A stretch of 64,000 nucleotides of DNA from Stereum hirsutum FP-91666 SS1 (taxonomy: Eukaryota > Basidiomycota > Agaricomycetes > Russulales > Stereaceae). The position numbers and the translations under genes were made by a program. Positions 28,201-39,900 of this stretch are shown piece by piece (the stretch's first letter is position 1; every line of letters starts with the position of its first letter). The DNA lies in assembly GCF_000264905.1 (NCBI RefSeq), contig NW_006763138.1:1015245-1079244 (forward strand). Direction: 5' to 3'. Under the pieces are notes generated by a model, which worked only from the letters and a program-made list of their open reading frames with translations, did not search any database and was not told the origin of the DNA.

Positions 28201-28749
28201 TTCTCCTCTAGCTCTACGTTCCTCTCGGGCTCGAACTCGAATTCAGGCTCGGCAGATACTAGCGCGACCCGAGCGACAGATAGCAGCTCAACGGATACCA
28301 CCCGCCCCACCCGCGCCCCCGAACCCCACCTCCTAAAGATCGCAGAAAGCTGGGCGGATACTCATCTTTGCAGGACCAGCCCGGTCGGGAGGCTCATGCG
28401 GAATCGATTGAGGGACGCTGTTTTTGATAAGGTGGTGGAGATGGTGATGAAGAGGGGGGGTGTGTCGCCTGGGTCTTCTTCGTCTGCTGCGAGTTTCAAT
28501 GAGGGTTCGAATGAGGAGAGGACGGAGGAGAGGGTGGGACAGCAGAAGGAGAGGAAGGAGCAGACGGGGACAGGGACAGGTCTGGAGCCGCTAGCGTCGG
28601 AGATCCGACAGTTAGTCGAGAGGCTCGCGAAGCTGGCGGTGCTGCATCTGAATGTGTATCAGACGGTTTATGAGCAGAATTGTGTGATGGTAAGGGAGGG
28701 GGATGAGGATGGGGATGGGGATGGGGATGGGGATGAGGCGATGGTTTGA
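25273..28749 (+). CDS. Tcp11 domain protein (Sok1-like)
   Basis: Three exons (25273–25843, 25915–26603, 26677–28749) give 1110 aa. The N-terminus has a basic KRKAEG cluster and Pro/Ser-rich sequence. The Tcp11 domain starts at about residue 190 (RHDFLFDSGLQFR) and continues through RRKREQAETYWRAVL, DQELRHGLYDPSGSFRVIG, LKAHCAPMRDQAVDAMV and DIANHQMQTLRNYIIQ. It resumes near the C-terminus with SRLVLLTRDAADLSAVYMFL. Long Ser runs, an Asn/Gly/Val repeat (27330–27450) and a terminal (GD)n acidic repeat interrupt the domain, making the protein about twice the usual size. Yeast Sok1 is a suppressor in the cAMP/PKA pathway; that role here is family inference. Confidence 0.9.
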
Positions 28750-30467
28750 TTTTGGTTCGAGGTTTTGGCTTTGGATTCCGATTCCTATTCCTATTCAAAT
28801 ATTCACCCCCTCCCCCCACTCCGCTTCTGGGCATCCATACGTATCGCGTTTTCGTCATTAATCCCGACCCCGACCTCGAGCCCTTTCATTCCGCCCGTTC
28901 AGGTTTCCTTCGTCTTATTCGTATGAGACTGCTCCCCGTCTCGCTCGACCCTTTGAAACTTTGTTTATTTGCTCACTGTTCGCTGTTCACTGTTCGCCGT
29001 TTGCTGCACACCACACCATCTAAACACACAGACACAGACACACAGATACACACGCTCCTTAAAGTTATACGCTCTCTCTCTCTCTCTGCTTTTTGTTCTC
29101 GTCTCCTCCCGTTCTCGTATTGGCCTGGTTCGGGTCATTCACCCAGTCGCTTTTCTTTCTCATCTTCTTATTCCTTTCCTTTCTTTCCTTTCCTTTCCCT
29201 CCGTCCGCTCTCTCGTCTCTCGTATCTTTTCCGTCGATCTGCAGGGTTCTCGATCTCGATCTCGTTCGTCGTTTGTATTATATTTCACACCTCACACCTC
29301 ACACTGTCTATCCCCCGTCCTTCCATACTTTCCCGTCTTTCCGTCCTTCCATCCGACCGGTCTCCTGCTCGCCTGCTCAGTTGTCCTTCCGTTCTCCCAC
29401 TCCCACTCCTATTCTTTTGCTCTCACTCTCCTGTCCTCCCACTCGTGCTCTCACTCTCACTCCCGTGTCCTGTCATCCCACCACTGTCACGACACTCTCG
29501 TGCCCCCATTGCACCCACCCCTCTCAGAGCTCATTCAGTTGAGTCATACCCCGGACTTCCGAGAGCGTACCTACCCACCCACCCGTCCGTCCACCCACTC
29601 GTCCATCCACCCACCCATACATCCGTCCACCTGCCCGTTCAACGCACTAGACACCCAAGGGACCCCAGGCCCACCGCCCGACAACTAACCTAAATTAACT
29701 GTATACTGGCCACGGTCAACCGTCACGGTCCATATACAGCCTCGTCTCCTCGTACATATGTTCCATACGTCACATACGGTCACCCCTTTCTCCTCTCTCC
29801 CGTCTCTTCCCTCCCGTTTACTCTTTTCGCGATCTCTCTCTATCTCTCTCTCTGTCTGTCGGTATGTTTATTTCGTGGCCGTGGCCGTGGTCGTGGTGGT
29901 CGGATTCGGATTCGGACGGTTTGGTGTTATGGTTTGTGGTGTTATGGTGTTATTCATTGGGAGTAGTACGTTTTAGATTTTGGTATGTTTGGTGCTTGGT
30001 GTTTGGTGGGCTGGTGGGACGGGGAGGGGATGGGGATGGGGATGGACGTACGGAGCTACAGTTAGTTGGGCTTGGGTTTGGGTTTGAGGGTGGTGGTGCA
30101 AGGCAGACAACGAGGAAGTATTCATGAAAGAAGTCGAATGATTAAAAATATAATGGTCTTTTTTACCCCTTCCGTTTTTTTGGTGGCGTGCTAGTAAGTT
30201 TAGAGTGACTCGACTCGGACGAGAAATAGAAGGATGAACTTGCATTTGTGTGGCGCGTGCTGTCACACTTCGTACGTTCAGCGACGTCGCTCGACGTCTT
30301 TGTACTAGGTAATTGTTCCTAAACAGGAAAAGCATTAATTCCGATTACGTCAGCACCCGGTGATGTGGACACGCACAGCTGTTTGAAATTGCCACAAACG
30401 CGAAAACAAACCACGATGTTCGCCACCACTTAGAAGTTAGCACTCGTGCTAGCTATAGTGGATCAAC
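28750..30467. other. Pyrimidine-rich intergenic region
   Basis: About 1.7 kb after the Tcp11 stop. 28960–29660 is strongly C/T-rich on the plus strand, with CACACA, CTCTCT and CCACCCAC runs. This leaves two frames open for 240–315 codons without any domain or ATG-led gene model. GATGGG repeats recur at about 30020–30045. The last ~300 bp must include the F-box gene promoter. Confidence 0.5.
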
Positions 30468-32213
30468 ATGGCCACATCGAGCATGGACCGTTTCTTTGCT
30501 ATTCCGGAGCTACTCTCACAAGTGTTCCGATTACTAGAGCCGCCATCGAACGCGCGAAACGCTCGAGTCTGTCGAGCATGGAGCGAACTTGCTCTCGACG
30601 AAGTATGGAGAGAGGCCAACGCGGGTACTTTCCAATCCTTGGCAGAAATGAGTCCCTCTATCATCGACCCACATCTTATGGTAAGTTCTGACATCTGATC
30701 GTCATTGTGTGCTATTATAATAGGCGCCGTAGTAGCTGAATGTTTGTTTGTACAGGAATTCACACGGCCGGTTCTGGTCAAGGACTGGCAACGCTTTCTC
30801 CGCAACTCTGAAAGGGTCAGAGTTTTCCAAGGAAAATTCTACGGCGGTTTACATCGACTCATCTCCACTGCCGTTATTGAGATCGCAAAAACGCGCACCG
30901 TCGCGACCGTCTTTCCGAACCTACGCGCCATATATGCCTCGACGGATGAGCTCGACCTCATCTACATGAGCGGCTCAGTGACCAAGCTGCATCTCAGTCT
31001 CAATTACACACCAGACGAGCTGTTGACCCCATTGTCGTATACTGCTCTCTTCCGGCATATAGCTGATCGGATGCCTCGTATAACGATACTGGAGCTATGG
31101 TCGTGGAAGCTCTCTGACATCTACCACGAAAACATCACGGGCCTCATCGACTCGCTTCCAGAGCTGCAGATCGTCATGTTGCCGAGATATTTCTTTACCA
31201 CGCGCATCGCGCACTCACTATCCCGTCTCCGCCACCTTCAGGAGATAAACATGCAATTCGACGACGTCGAGGGCGACGAGCTCGCCCTCAGCTCGTCCAT
31301 GACACCGAAGTGCACCCTCGAAGAGGGCGCGTTCCCCAAACTGTCCGTCATAACCTTCTCCGCGTCCACAGTCCCAGATATACTGGCATTTTTCACGCAG
31401 CCGGCTTTTCCGCTGGCGAATCTGACGGTGGTCTGGGTCCACGCACCGATTGTTCCAGATCCGTCACATGTGGAGACTCTCTTCGCCGATCTGTTGAGAG
31501 CGGTACCGAGCATGGTAGACCTGAGCCTCGGACTGCTCAGGCTTTCGTACACCGGTCCATCTGACCTCGAGGATGTCAAACCGCTCACTCTACGAACCAT
31601 ACTCCCCGTCACCCGTTGGTCGTCCCTCCGCAGCTTCAGCGTCAGCCATCCACGTCCCATCTCTCTCACGGACGACGAGGTGGAAGCGTTCGCGCGAGCG
31701 CTACACGTCGATTTCGAAGAACTGCTGCTGAATCCGAACCCGCTCATCGCCACGCCACCCACTCTCACGCTCAAAGCGTTCCTACCCATCGCCTCGCGGT
31801 TTCGAAAATTGAAGGAGCTCGGGCTCTACTTCGATGCGACCATCGTCCCCCCACGTCCCACCTCGCATCGAGGCCGTTTCGCGCCAGACCTCGTATTCTG
31901 GGTCGGACGTTCCTATCTCCCCGTCTCGCCGCTCTCGTCGTACGCCACCGTAGCCCGTTTCCTCGCCCTCTTCATACCCGTGGAAACGACGTGGTACTTG
32001 CCGGGCGAAGGCCCGATCTTTACAAGGTTCACGAGCGACTGGTTGGACGAGATGTCGGGCAGTTTGTCGGACGTGAAGGGGTTTAAGCAGGGGTGGAAGT
32101 TGGTGCAGGCGATGGTGTTGGTTGTGCTGGAAGAGAGGAAGGCGAGGGAGGATGCGGTGCAGACGTTGACGCGGGTTATTGAGTCGGAGTTGACCATCGC
32201 GGGTGAACCATAG
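30468..32213 (+). CDS. F-box protein
   Basis: Two exons (30468–30680, 30756–32213) encode 556 aa. Residues ~8–50 are an F-box (FFAIPELLSQVFRLLEPPSN, then ARVCRAWSELALDEVW). The rest is a leucine-rich solenoid typical of agaricomycete F-box/LRR proteins, for example SGSVTKLHLSLNYTPDELL, RITILELWSWKLSD and LPELQIVMLPRYF. Such proteins recruit substrates to SCF (Skp1–Cullin–F-box) ubiquitin ligases; the substrate is unknown. A 75-bp intron falls just after the F-box. Confidence 0.85.
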
Positions 32214-32433
32214 GGGGGCAGTTATGTCGATATCTTGTTTTCGATTCATTCGATCTTCATTTTATGGTGGTACATCTATTTGTATGCTGTATATGGCCTC
32301 CTGTTACAAATTTACAACATCCCGATACTTGAACATCGTCGGACACTAGCTCTATGGACGAAGAACCCGAGAGAATACATCACGTAGGATATAGTACACT
32401 TATACAGTAGCAGCACAAACCATTGTCCCTCTA

Positions 32434-34021
32434 TCACTCGCCATCACCGCGCCTACCTGAATCATCCGAATCCCTCTGCGATTCTCTCTCAACATCTCCA
32501 AGCTCTACAGATGTCACTGTACTGAATGTACCGAAATCACGGTGGGTTCGTGGTCGAACAATGCTCAAGCGGGTCACTCTGGCCAGGGGCGCCGTGGCAG
32601 CGGCGAACTTTGACAAGTCCTGATTTATCATGCCTTGAGATAGCAGGCCTGCATGGGGAGAAAGTTGCTGGAAACGAAGGAGGACGACAAGAATCGTTGG
32701 ATATATACCCTGCCACATTGTGTGAGCCAACGTGGAGATCACGATTAGCAATCACAGTGGAGGTCCGAGGGGCGAAGACTTACGGCAACTTGGGGCATAG
32801 CATATACGGCAGTCACTATCACGGGAAAGCCTAGGACGCCAAAACTCCCCAGGATGCAAAAAATCTGCGAGGAATGGCATGTACATGCATCCGAAGGAGA
32901 TTAAGATTACGCTAACCCACACAATATCGTAGAGAGAAGAGTACTCACCCAGATTAAACAGTAAACGAGACCAGTTTCCACCAGTAGTATGAGGATCTTT
33001 TCTACCCTGGTCCTGATATTAGGTGCTTGATTTAAGTTCTCTACTATAGAGCGGCGGTAAGCCCTGGAGCGTGTGAACCACATCGGAAGTTTTCTGCGCT
33101 TTGTAGCAGATTAAGGGCAGAAGGTAGACTTACCAGGCCTTGTACCCCACGAACGCAGTTGCGATTACATTCGTCATAAGAGCGAACAAAATAAGCGGAG
33201 TCGCATCAAGACCCTTGTCCATCCATCAGCCTCGAAGTTGCTCGTATGCTGGCTGAAGAGCTTTATCAACGCCAACGTCAGGCCGACGATCCGGGAGACT
33301 AGAGGCGACATGTCATTGCACAGTTATGGTACAATCAACGTCCGGACGGTCACCATCGGAAGAAAGGACACACTAAAAGCTCCTAGGAGGGGAACACAGA
33401 GACATAACAGGACCCAGGGCTTTCGCTCCCAGATATGCCATGCCCGCCATATTACGATGACGTCGCTGAGAGTGTACTAGGAAGTCCCCAGGAGTAAACA
33501 CAATGGGTTCATGAACGACTATGTAGCACTACAGACACGGAGTATGACTTTGCGCACGTACGTTGATTAGAGGCAAGATTACAGTAACTGTCAGCAAACG
33601 TGGTTGTAAGACATCTCCAGCGTGATCAAGACCGTTGAGGGAAGGAGGGTGGAGGAAAAGTCCGTACGATCGCCAAGTAGCGAACAACGTCACAACCCAG
33701 TGGGTTGTTGATGTTGCGAACATTACGGAGATGACTGCCAAGAGGGAGAGGCTTGAGCGTGAGCTAGATGACCAGCGACTGCCATATCAATAGATGAGGT
33801 GTGTGCGTTTGTTCTATTCATTGAGGAACAGCTCATTAGATTGGGACGTACATGATGAAGAAGGTAGATATGCAGAATAGCAGGACAAAGGCGCCTGGAG
33901 GATAATCCGAGACGATCGTTAGCGGTACATCTCCCTTTTAACGATACTACTCACCATACAACAGAGATATGACACTAAGAGGAATGAATGCACCGCGATG
34001 TTGAGCTGCCGTGGAATCCAT
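32434..34021 (-). CDS. Seven-helix membrane protein of agaricomycetes, apparent frameshift
   Basis: Starting at ATG 34021 (MDSTAAQHRGAFIPLSVISL), exons give seven hydrophobic segments. They include ISVMFATSTTHWVVTLFAT, LPLINYTLSDVIVIWRAWHI, TPLILFALMTNVIATAFVGY and a last pair ending GIYPTILVVLLRF. A Ser/Asp-rich cytoplasmic tail follows. The segment order and the YTLSDVIVIWRAW and YKAW…RVEKILILLVETG motifs recall a large hypothetical family in mushrooms, function unknown. Between SNFEADGWT and GLDATPLILF, near 33211–33217, the frame shifts by one base and no good GT donor lies between. The gene may be a pseudogene, carry an unusual intron, or contain a sequence error in the A/G run. Confidence 0.7.
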
Positions 34022-34558
34022 GACGGACTTCTTGTCTTGGGATAGATTCGCCCACCAAAGGAAGGGAATTTGTGTTGTCAATCTACACTTATACTACCGT
34101 CAGAGTGTACGCATATCGAGAGCTTCTCGGGAGCTCTGCATTGCTGAAACACGCTCCAAACCATGAACCGATTTGCATCGCATCTATACAGTCTTAGAAA
34201 AATAAGCAGCGAAGAAGCGGTGTCTGCAGTATTCTGAACGGCGCTAAACTGCGCAAGAACTCCACAAGGTATAGCAACTTGATGCAAGATGCAAGTCACG
34301 ACACACCGTCAAGAGTGCGTTTGCCTACTCCGGTCGAAGTCAATCAGAAAGTGCCTGGTGGCTATGCATTAGTATTCCCTATTGTTATGAATACGGATCC
34401 TCCCAAGTGAGACCCGGTCGAGATCGCCTGTCTGCGATGGAGGAAGAGCTAAGCAAGACCAGCATAATATTCCCTACAAGGTAAAAATACCCACCTCGTC
34501 CCATCTCCATTTGATATATACCACCTGCGACCTTCATTCCTCCGTACCCTGTGCCACT
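34022..34558. other. Intergenic region
   Basis: 537 bp between the permease stop and the seven-helix gene start, both on the minus strand. No supported gene. Confidence 0.4.
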
Positions 34559-37433
34559 TTATACGACCCAATACCAAACCTCCCACCCCCATCCCAACTT
34601 TCCACGTAACCTATCCTCCCTTTTCGCATCATCGACCTTATCCACTTCCTCCTCTTCATACTCCTGTGCCCTCAGATCCACAGTCCTCGTATCCACAAGA
34701 TCACTATACCACCACCATCTCGCCCATCTCTGTCCTTTGCGCTCGTGCTCCGTTTGGCGGATGACTGAGAGCGAGGCGGGATCTTCCTCGGCAGAAGGAG
34801 ACTCTTGTGTTTGTGTGGGATGAGGTGCGGAAGTGGGAAGGGAGGGGAGGGAGGATGATGGGAGTGGACGACGGATGAGGAGCCAGGCGAGGTAGAGGAA
34901 GAGCATGACGGGTATTTCGATGTAGAACGAGACAAAGTCCAGAGCTACGAACGTCGGTGCGAAGGACGACCAGCCTTGAACTATGCAATAACAATAGTCA
35001 GTTACTTGGGCTGTGCCATCCCGACAAGTCTTTGAGCGAAGAATTCAGACATACTGAGAATGAGGCATATCACGGTGATGACCTGAACGGTGACTCTGAG
35101 ATTTAGTGGTCTTGATGGATGGTATGACGATGTGAGGACGTACGACAAAAGGAGGACCCCAGCCCCATGTCCACTTCGCTCTGAACTTTAGCTCCTCAAG
35201 CGGTCGGCCCTGCTGCACCCACGCCTTCCTAAACCTCCACGAAGCTATTCCAATCGACACCCACGCAATCTACAAATCACTCATCTCAGCCCAACTAAAG
35301 CTCACAAGAACGGAGCAAACAACAACCAAAGAAGACGAGATGACACACCTGATTCGAAACCCCGACGAAATTCTGCAGCCACCCCCAAAGCGCACCACTC
35401 CCGACAAAACTACTCCCGAAGCAGAGTGCGCTAATACTACTCGTCGCTAACAATGCTGGGAGGGGAACACCTGCCTGCGTCGTCCATGCAAAGAAAGGAG
35501 GCGCGTGTTTAGCTGAAGCGAGGGAGTATAGCACCCGTGTTCCGGCAAAAAGGGCGTGGTTTCCGGCGGATACGACAGAGGTGAGGATGACGGCGTTCAT
35601 GAAGGATGCAGCGGTATCTGAAGAATGAAATGACTAGAGTCAATAAAGGGCAACGTATGACGCGGAGGCAATGGGAGACGTACTAGACCCGACTTCGTAG
35701 AAAATGATTGTGAATGGCGAGGTCGTCGTGCTCTTACTCGATAGACCGGGGTAGTCCCAGGGTACTACACAGGCAGTCAGGATTGAAGACAAATGGCGTA
35801 CTCATTTATGCATTGCTAAGGACTGACCATTGAGTCCGATTAGCAGGATACTTAGAACGTAGAAGAACAAAATGCTGTAAAAACAAGTCAGCATATTGTC
35901 GTTATGGTCCACGGGCAACCATACCCACCGCCAAAACACCATTTTGACGACTCTCGGCATGTTCTTACTAGGATTTTTCGTCTCACCAGCCGTAATTCCC
36001 AAACTCTCCGTACCGCCGACTAGGATGAATAATGCATATCAGCCACTGAAATATCATGTCTACTCATGACAGAGAACAGCACATACAAGCAAAGCTAGCG
36101 GTCACAAACACCTTTGCAAATCCGGCGAATCCATTATGGAACGGCGCGCCGTCTATTCGCCAGTTTTGCCCACCGATATAGGTGTGTTCGCGGTTGCCAC
36201 CGGCATTGACGACGATGCCAACGATGATGAAGACCACTACTGTTGCCACTTTCAAGAAAGACAGCCAGTACTCTACACATCGGATCCAACAGCCGGTCAG
36301 TTGTATATTGACGCCCAACGTTTGGAGAAAATGGAGATGTGCATACCAAGTTCGCCATACGCATTCACGTGTGTGGCGTTTACGCCGACGAGAAAGACCC
36401 AAAGTACGAGGCTGACGATCCAGGGATGCGGCACGTTCCAAAAGTCGAGGACGAGTTGGGCAGCGGTGAGGTCACTGGCCACAGATACGGCGTCGTTGAA
36501 CCAGTAGTTCCAGGAGAGCGCAAAGCCATAAGAGGGAGAGAAGAAGCGTGTGGCGTAGGCGTTGAAGGAACCTTTACGAGACGAATGGGATTGTGAATCA
36601 GCAAGCGCTACAGGTTGCTTCTTTGGAAGAGTTGGAGAGTAAGAAGGAATACGAAGGTGTGGAGTGTATGAATGGAGCTGGATAGGTAGATGAAGTCCCG
36701 GTGACATCTCAATTTGCCGTTATGGTGTGTCAGTGAGTGGATCATGGACTTGTACGTCGTGAGAGTAAGCAGCAACGTTGCACGACTAGAGGGTCCTCTG
36801 CCGCCGCCCAAATGCAAAGACGATGGGAAAGAGGGAGCATATCGGGCCACGGTATTGTTTCAAACATGCCCCAACGGGATCCGCGAGGCAAACAATAACG
36901 CTCATGAATCCAAAGCAGAAGGATTGCACCTCATGCAAACGGTGTGGAATCCATTGAGAGTCGCCCAAGGGGTGAACGATGGAGCGAGATGTAACGTACC
37001 TGCGACTGGATACTGGGTAGCCATTTCTCCAAGGAGCAAGAGGGTGACATAGACGATAAATCCAATGAGAACATAGCAGATGAGCATGCTCGCAGGACCG
37101 CCCTCGGCCAGAGACTTTCCGGTACCCAGAAAAAGACCTGTTCAGACGGCGAGATGAGCATGTCCGTTCGCGTACACCCTGAACGCGAAACAGGGGCTGA
37201 TAGTTGGATATGGATGCAAAAAACAGACCTGTCCCAATTGTTCCCGAGATAGCTATCATAGAAACCTGGCGAGTGGACAGGCCTCTATGTAAAGACCGCT
37301 GAGAAGCATTTCCCTTCGAAGAATGGACATTAGTTCTGAGAGAGCCATAGTTTGTGGCTTGTGAGTCTTGCCGCACTAGAGGCGCCGACTGGTCCTCGTC
37401 ACTGGCTTGAGAGCCTGCCCCATGCCTGGTCAT
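34559..37433 (-). CDS. Amino acid permease (fungal YAT/AAP family)
   Basis: Spliced product of about 590 aa with 12 predicted helices. The N-terminal cytoplasmic tail leads to RGLSTRQVSMIAISGTIGTG then LFLGTGKSLAEGGPAS, the family signature. LLLGEMATQYPVAGSFNAYA, FALSWNYWFNDAVSVASDLT, GGTESLGITAGETKNPSKNM and SAGNHALFAGTRVLYSLA follow in order. These match fungal plasma-membrane proton-coupled amino acid permeases. The C-terminal tail is long and charged (residues ~500–590). An in-frame GTG precedes the ATG, which is at 37433. Substrate range is not readable from sequence. Divergent from the G-patch gene. Confidence 0.92.
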
Positions 37434-37661
37434 ATCCACGGCACTTCAAGATAGCAAAGAACTGGGTAAGAGTAGAGGGAAGAAAAGCGTGCCATGGCCG
37501 ATAGGTCGACTGGTGATTGAGCGCCATAAGTTGAATTCGCCATTCATTCTAATTCTGTGCACTCGCTGACGAATTTGACGGAGATTTGGGCCACATAAAC
37601 ATTCGCTAGACGCTACGCCACACGGCACACGGCACACACACCTTTCTCTCCAACCACCATC
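37434..37661. promoter_or_regulatory. Short divergent promoter, amino acid permease / G-patch gene
   Basis: Only 228 bp separate the two divergent ATGs, so both promoters must overlap here. No specific factor site was recognised. Confidence 0.4.
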
Positions 37662-39020
37662 ATGGCCACCACGACATACTACATTCGCTCACACTACAAC
37701 CGAGACCGTGATTTAGAGCGTCTTCAGCGAGAAACTGGCCAGCTCGCTGAAGGCGACGAGCAGCAGCCTGAACTTCCAGAGGAAGATCCTTGGGAGAAGA
37801 TCCAGCCATTCGGCGTCAGACGACGGCTTGCGAATGCACCTCGATTCGTTCCTGCGACTATTGCTTATGACCCATGGAATGAAGGGCTTGCTTCACTACA
37901 AGAAGAGCCAAAGGCTTCATCCAGCGGATCTGGTGGCATTGCGGACTGGTATAAATCACTAAGACAGAGTAATCTTACTGGCGATAACACCAGTACAGTT
38001 AAAACGACCCAGACAGCAACCACCCCCGCACCAGCGCCATCTCAGCCCATTGCCTCCAGCTCCAGTATCTCTGCTCCTACCTCTCGCCCATCATCTACCC
38101 ATCCACGTCGTACCAACTCCGACTGGTTCATCTCTCGTGCTCTATCCGCTCAAACCTCCACTTCCTCCGCGCCACCCACTCCGATCCCAACGACATCCCT
38201 CGCAGACATACTCTTACGAGATCCACCCATTACATCCCAACCACTTAAACCACCGGTATTTCTGCATCTGGGACCTTCGAACAAGGGGTGGGCGATGCTG
38301 CACAGTCGGGGGTGGAGGGAGGGTGAGGGGCTAGGCGTGGGTGCGGTCAGGCTGGCTGATACTTGTGGAGATGGATTGGAGGGGGAGGAAGATGAGCTGG
38401 ATGGTAGGGAGAGGAAGAGGGTAAAGAGGGACAATAGAGACAGTAAGCAGGCGAAGGGGAAGGTGAAGGGGAAGGAGAAGGGCAGAGAGGTAGAAAGAGT
38501 GACAGTAAAAGAGGAGGAGCACGTCTACGATGGCGATGAAGATATCATCGAAGTCAAGAAGACAGAAATCATCGACCTCACTTTGTCCGACTCTGAATCT
38601 GAGTCAGAGTCAGACTCCGACTCCGAGCACAACACGTCCGAAGTTGACGACGACCCAGCCACAGTTCCCTCACCCTCCGCCGCCACCTCCACCTCCACAC
38701 CCACAACCACCGCACCCCAATCCTCCTCCCCCCCGCCCACCTCTCACCACGCAACCCAAACATCCCTCCTAACCCCCCTCCCCACCGTCCTCAAATCCGA
38801 CCGCCTCGGAATAGGTCTCAAAGCCAAAACCGAAGGCCCCTACCACTCCTCCGTCAAACGCGTGACGCACAACGCCGCGGCGATGCGGGAACATGTGAAG
38901 CGGGGCGAAGAGACGCGGAGGAGGAAGGTGATGGAGGGGAAGGGGAGGAGGGCGTTTGAGAGGAGGGAGAGGAAAGAGAGGGAGAGGAGGAGGGAGATGT
39001 TGGCTTATATGAATGGGTGA
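37662..39020 (+). CDS. G-patch domain protein with SUMO-interaction motif (GPANK1-like)
   Basis: A single exon encodes 452 aa. The N-terminal block (YYIRSHYNRDRDLERLQRE, DPWEKIQPFGVRRRLANAPR) precedes a Ser/Thr/Pro-rich linker. The G-patch lies at residues ~205–230 (GWAMLHSRGWREGEGLG). A Lys-rich stretch is followed by EIIDLTLSDSESESESDSDS, a strong SUMO-interaction motif with adjacent CK2-type acidic serines. The last block is LPTVLKSDRLGIGLKAKTEG, resembling the second half of G-patch proteins of the GPANK1 type, and a Lys/Arg-rich helix at the end. G-patches commonly activate DEAH helicases in RNA metabolism; the partner here is unknown. Confidence 0.78.
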   Translation: MATTTYYIRSHYNRDRDLERLQRETGQLAEGDEQQPELPEEDPWEKIQPFGVRRRLANAPRFVPATIAYDPWNEGLASLQEEPKASSSGSGGIADWYKSLRQSNLTGDNTSTVKTTQTATTPAPAPSQPIASSSSISAPTSRPSSTHPRRTNSDWFISRALSAQTSTSSAPPTPIPTTSLADILLRDPPITSQPLKPPVFLHLGPSNKGWAMLHSRGWREGEGLGVGAVRLADTCGDGLEGEEDELDGRERKRVKRDNRDSKQAKGKVKGKEKGREVERVTVKEEEHVYDGDEDIIEVKKTEIIDLTLSDSESESESDSDSEHNTSEVDDDPATVPSPSAATSTSTPTTTAPQSSSPPPTSHHATQTSLLTPLPTVLKSDRLGIGLKAKTEGPYHSSVKRVTHNAAAMREHVKRGEETRRRKVMEGKGRRAFERRERKERERRREMLAYMNG

Positions 39021-39900
39021 GGTGATATCGGGGGTGGTAGGGTTGGTTGACGGCTGTGTGGTATCTGTGGCCATGTCTTATGCAAGTCGCATTGGGGGCG
39101 CGTTGCTGCTATATTGTTTGCCTTACCATGAACTCACGAGAACAGAGAGATTCAAGTCAACCTTTGTGTGAGTGAACTCGTATTGCATTGCTTGGGGGTA
39201 TAACGGAAAGGAAGTAAATCCGATCCAATCCAAGCGAGGAGGTGAGTAAGTATGCACAGCAAAAACGCAACGCACGAAAGCATGATGGAATGAAGCAGTA
39301 TCCAGTCCAATGATCCAGCGTCTCCCTTCTCCCCTGCCTGCCACCACTCGCTCTCAATCACCACTCGCACTCAATCACCATACAGACACGAATAAATGAG
39401 TCTAAGGAGCCGAGCCATGACTCCACGAGGGCTGGAGATAGTGTACAAGTAACAGATCGTGATGAACGTTAGGGTTAAGGAAGCAAGGAAAAGACTGAGA
39501 GGAAAACGAGTCATAAAAGAATATTGAGTTAAATAGGATTGAATGGGATGAAGATGAGTGGTCTGGGATCTGGTGGGTAGGTACGAGCAGGTCGACATCG
39601 AACAGATAAGTGAGTAGGTGCGGATGCAGGTTTGGGTGCGTCGGTAGTTGTGGATGGGTATCGCCAGGATAGAAATTATGGACAATGGACGGATGTGACG
39701 TGCCGGATGGGTCTGTCCGTCAGTCTTCCGATAGCAATGGTACAGTACTTACAGAAACACCTCTCCCTCCCTCCCTCCCTCCCTCCTCCTCTTTCTCTTT
39801 AAAATAATACTTTCAATGTGGCCTCATCATCCCCCTTTCCTCTAATCATCGATCATCAAACCACCACCCTCGCTCCCTCCCTCCCGCTCGGTCGAAACTC
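39021..39900. other. Intergenic, convergent 3' ends
   Basis: 880 bp between the G-patch stop and the F-box stop. Short minus-strand ORFs at 39123–39685 show no motif. A CCCTCCCT microsatellite lies near 39763–39786. Confidence 0.45.

Noticed and set aside
28746..29693. Long plus-strand ORFs (240–315 codons) after the Tcp11 stop
   Set aside because: Open only because the sequence is pyrimidine-rich and has few stops. The longest begins at a TTG, overlapping frames are equally open, and no motif is present.
36136..36507. Plus-strand ORF of 123 codons
   Set aside because: Antisense shadow of amino acid permease exons on the minus strand.
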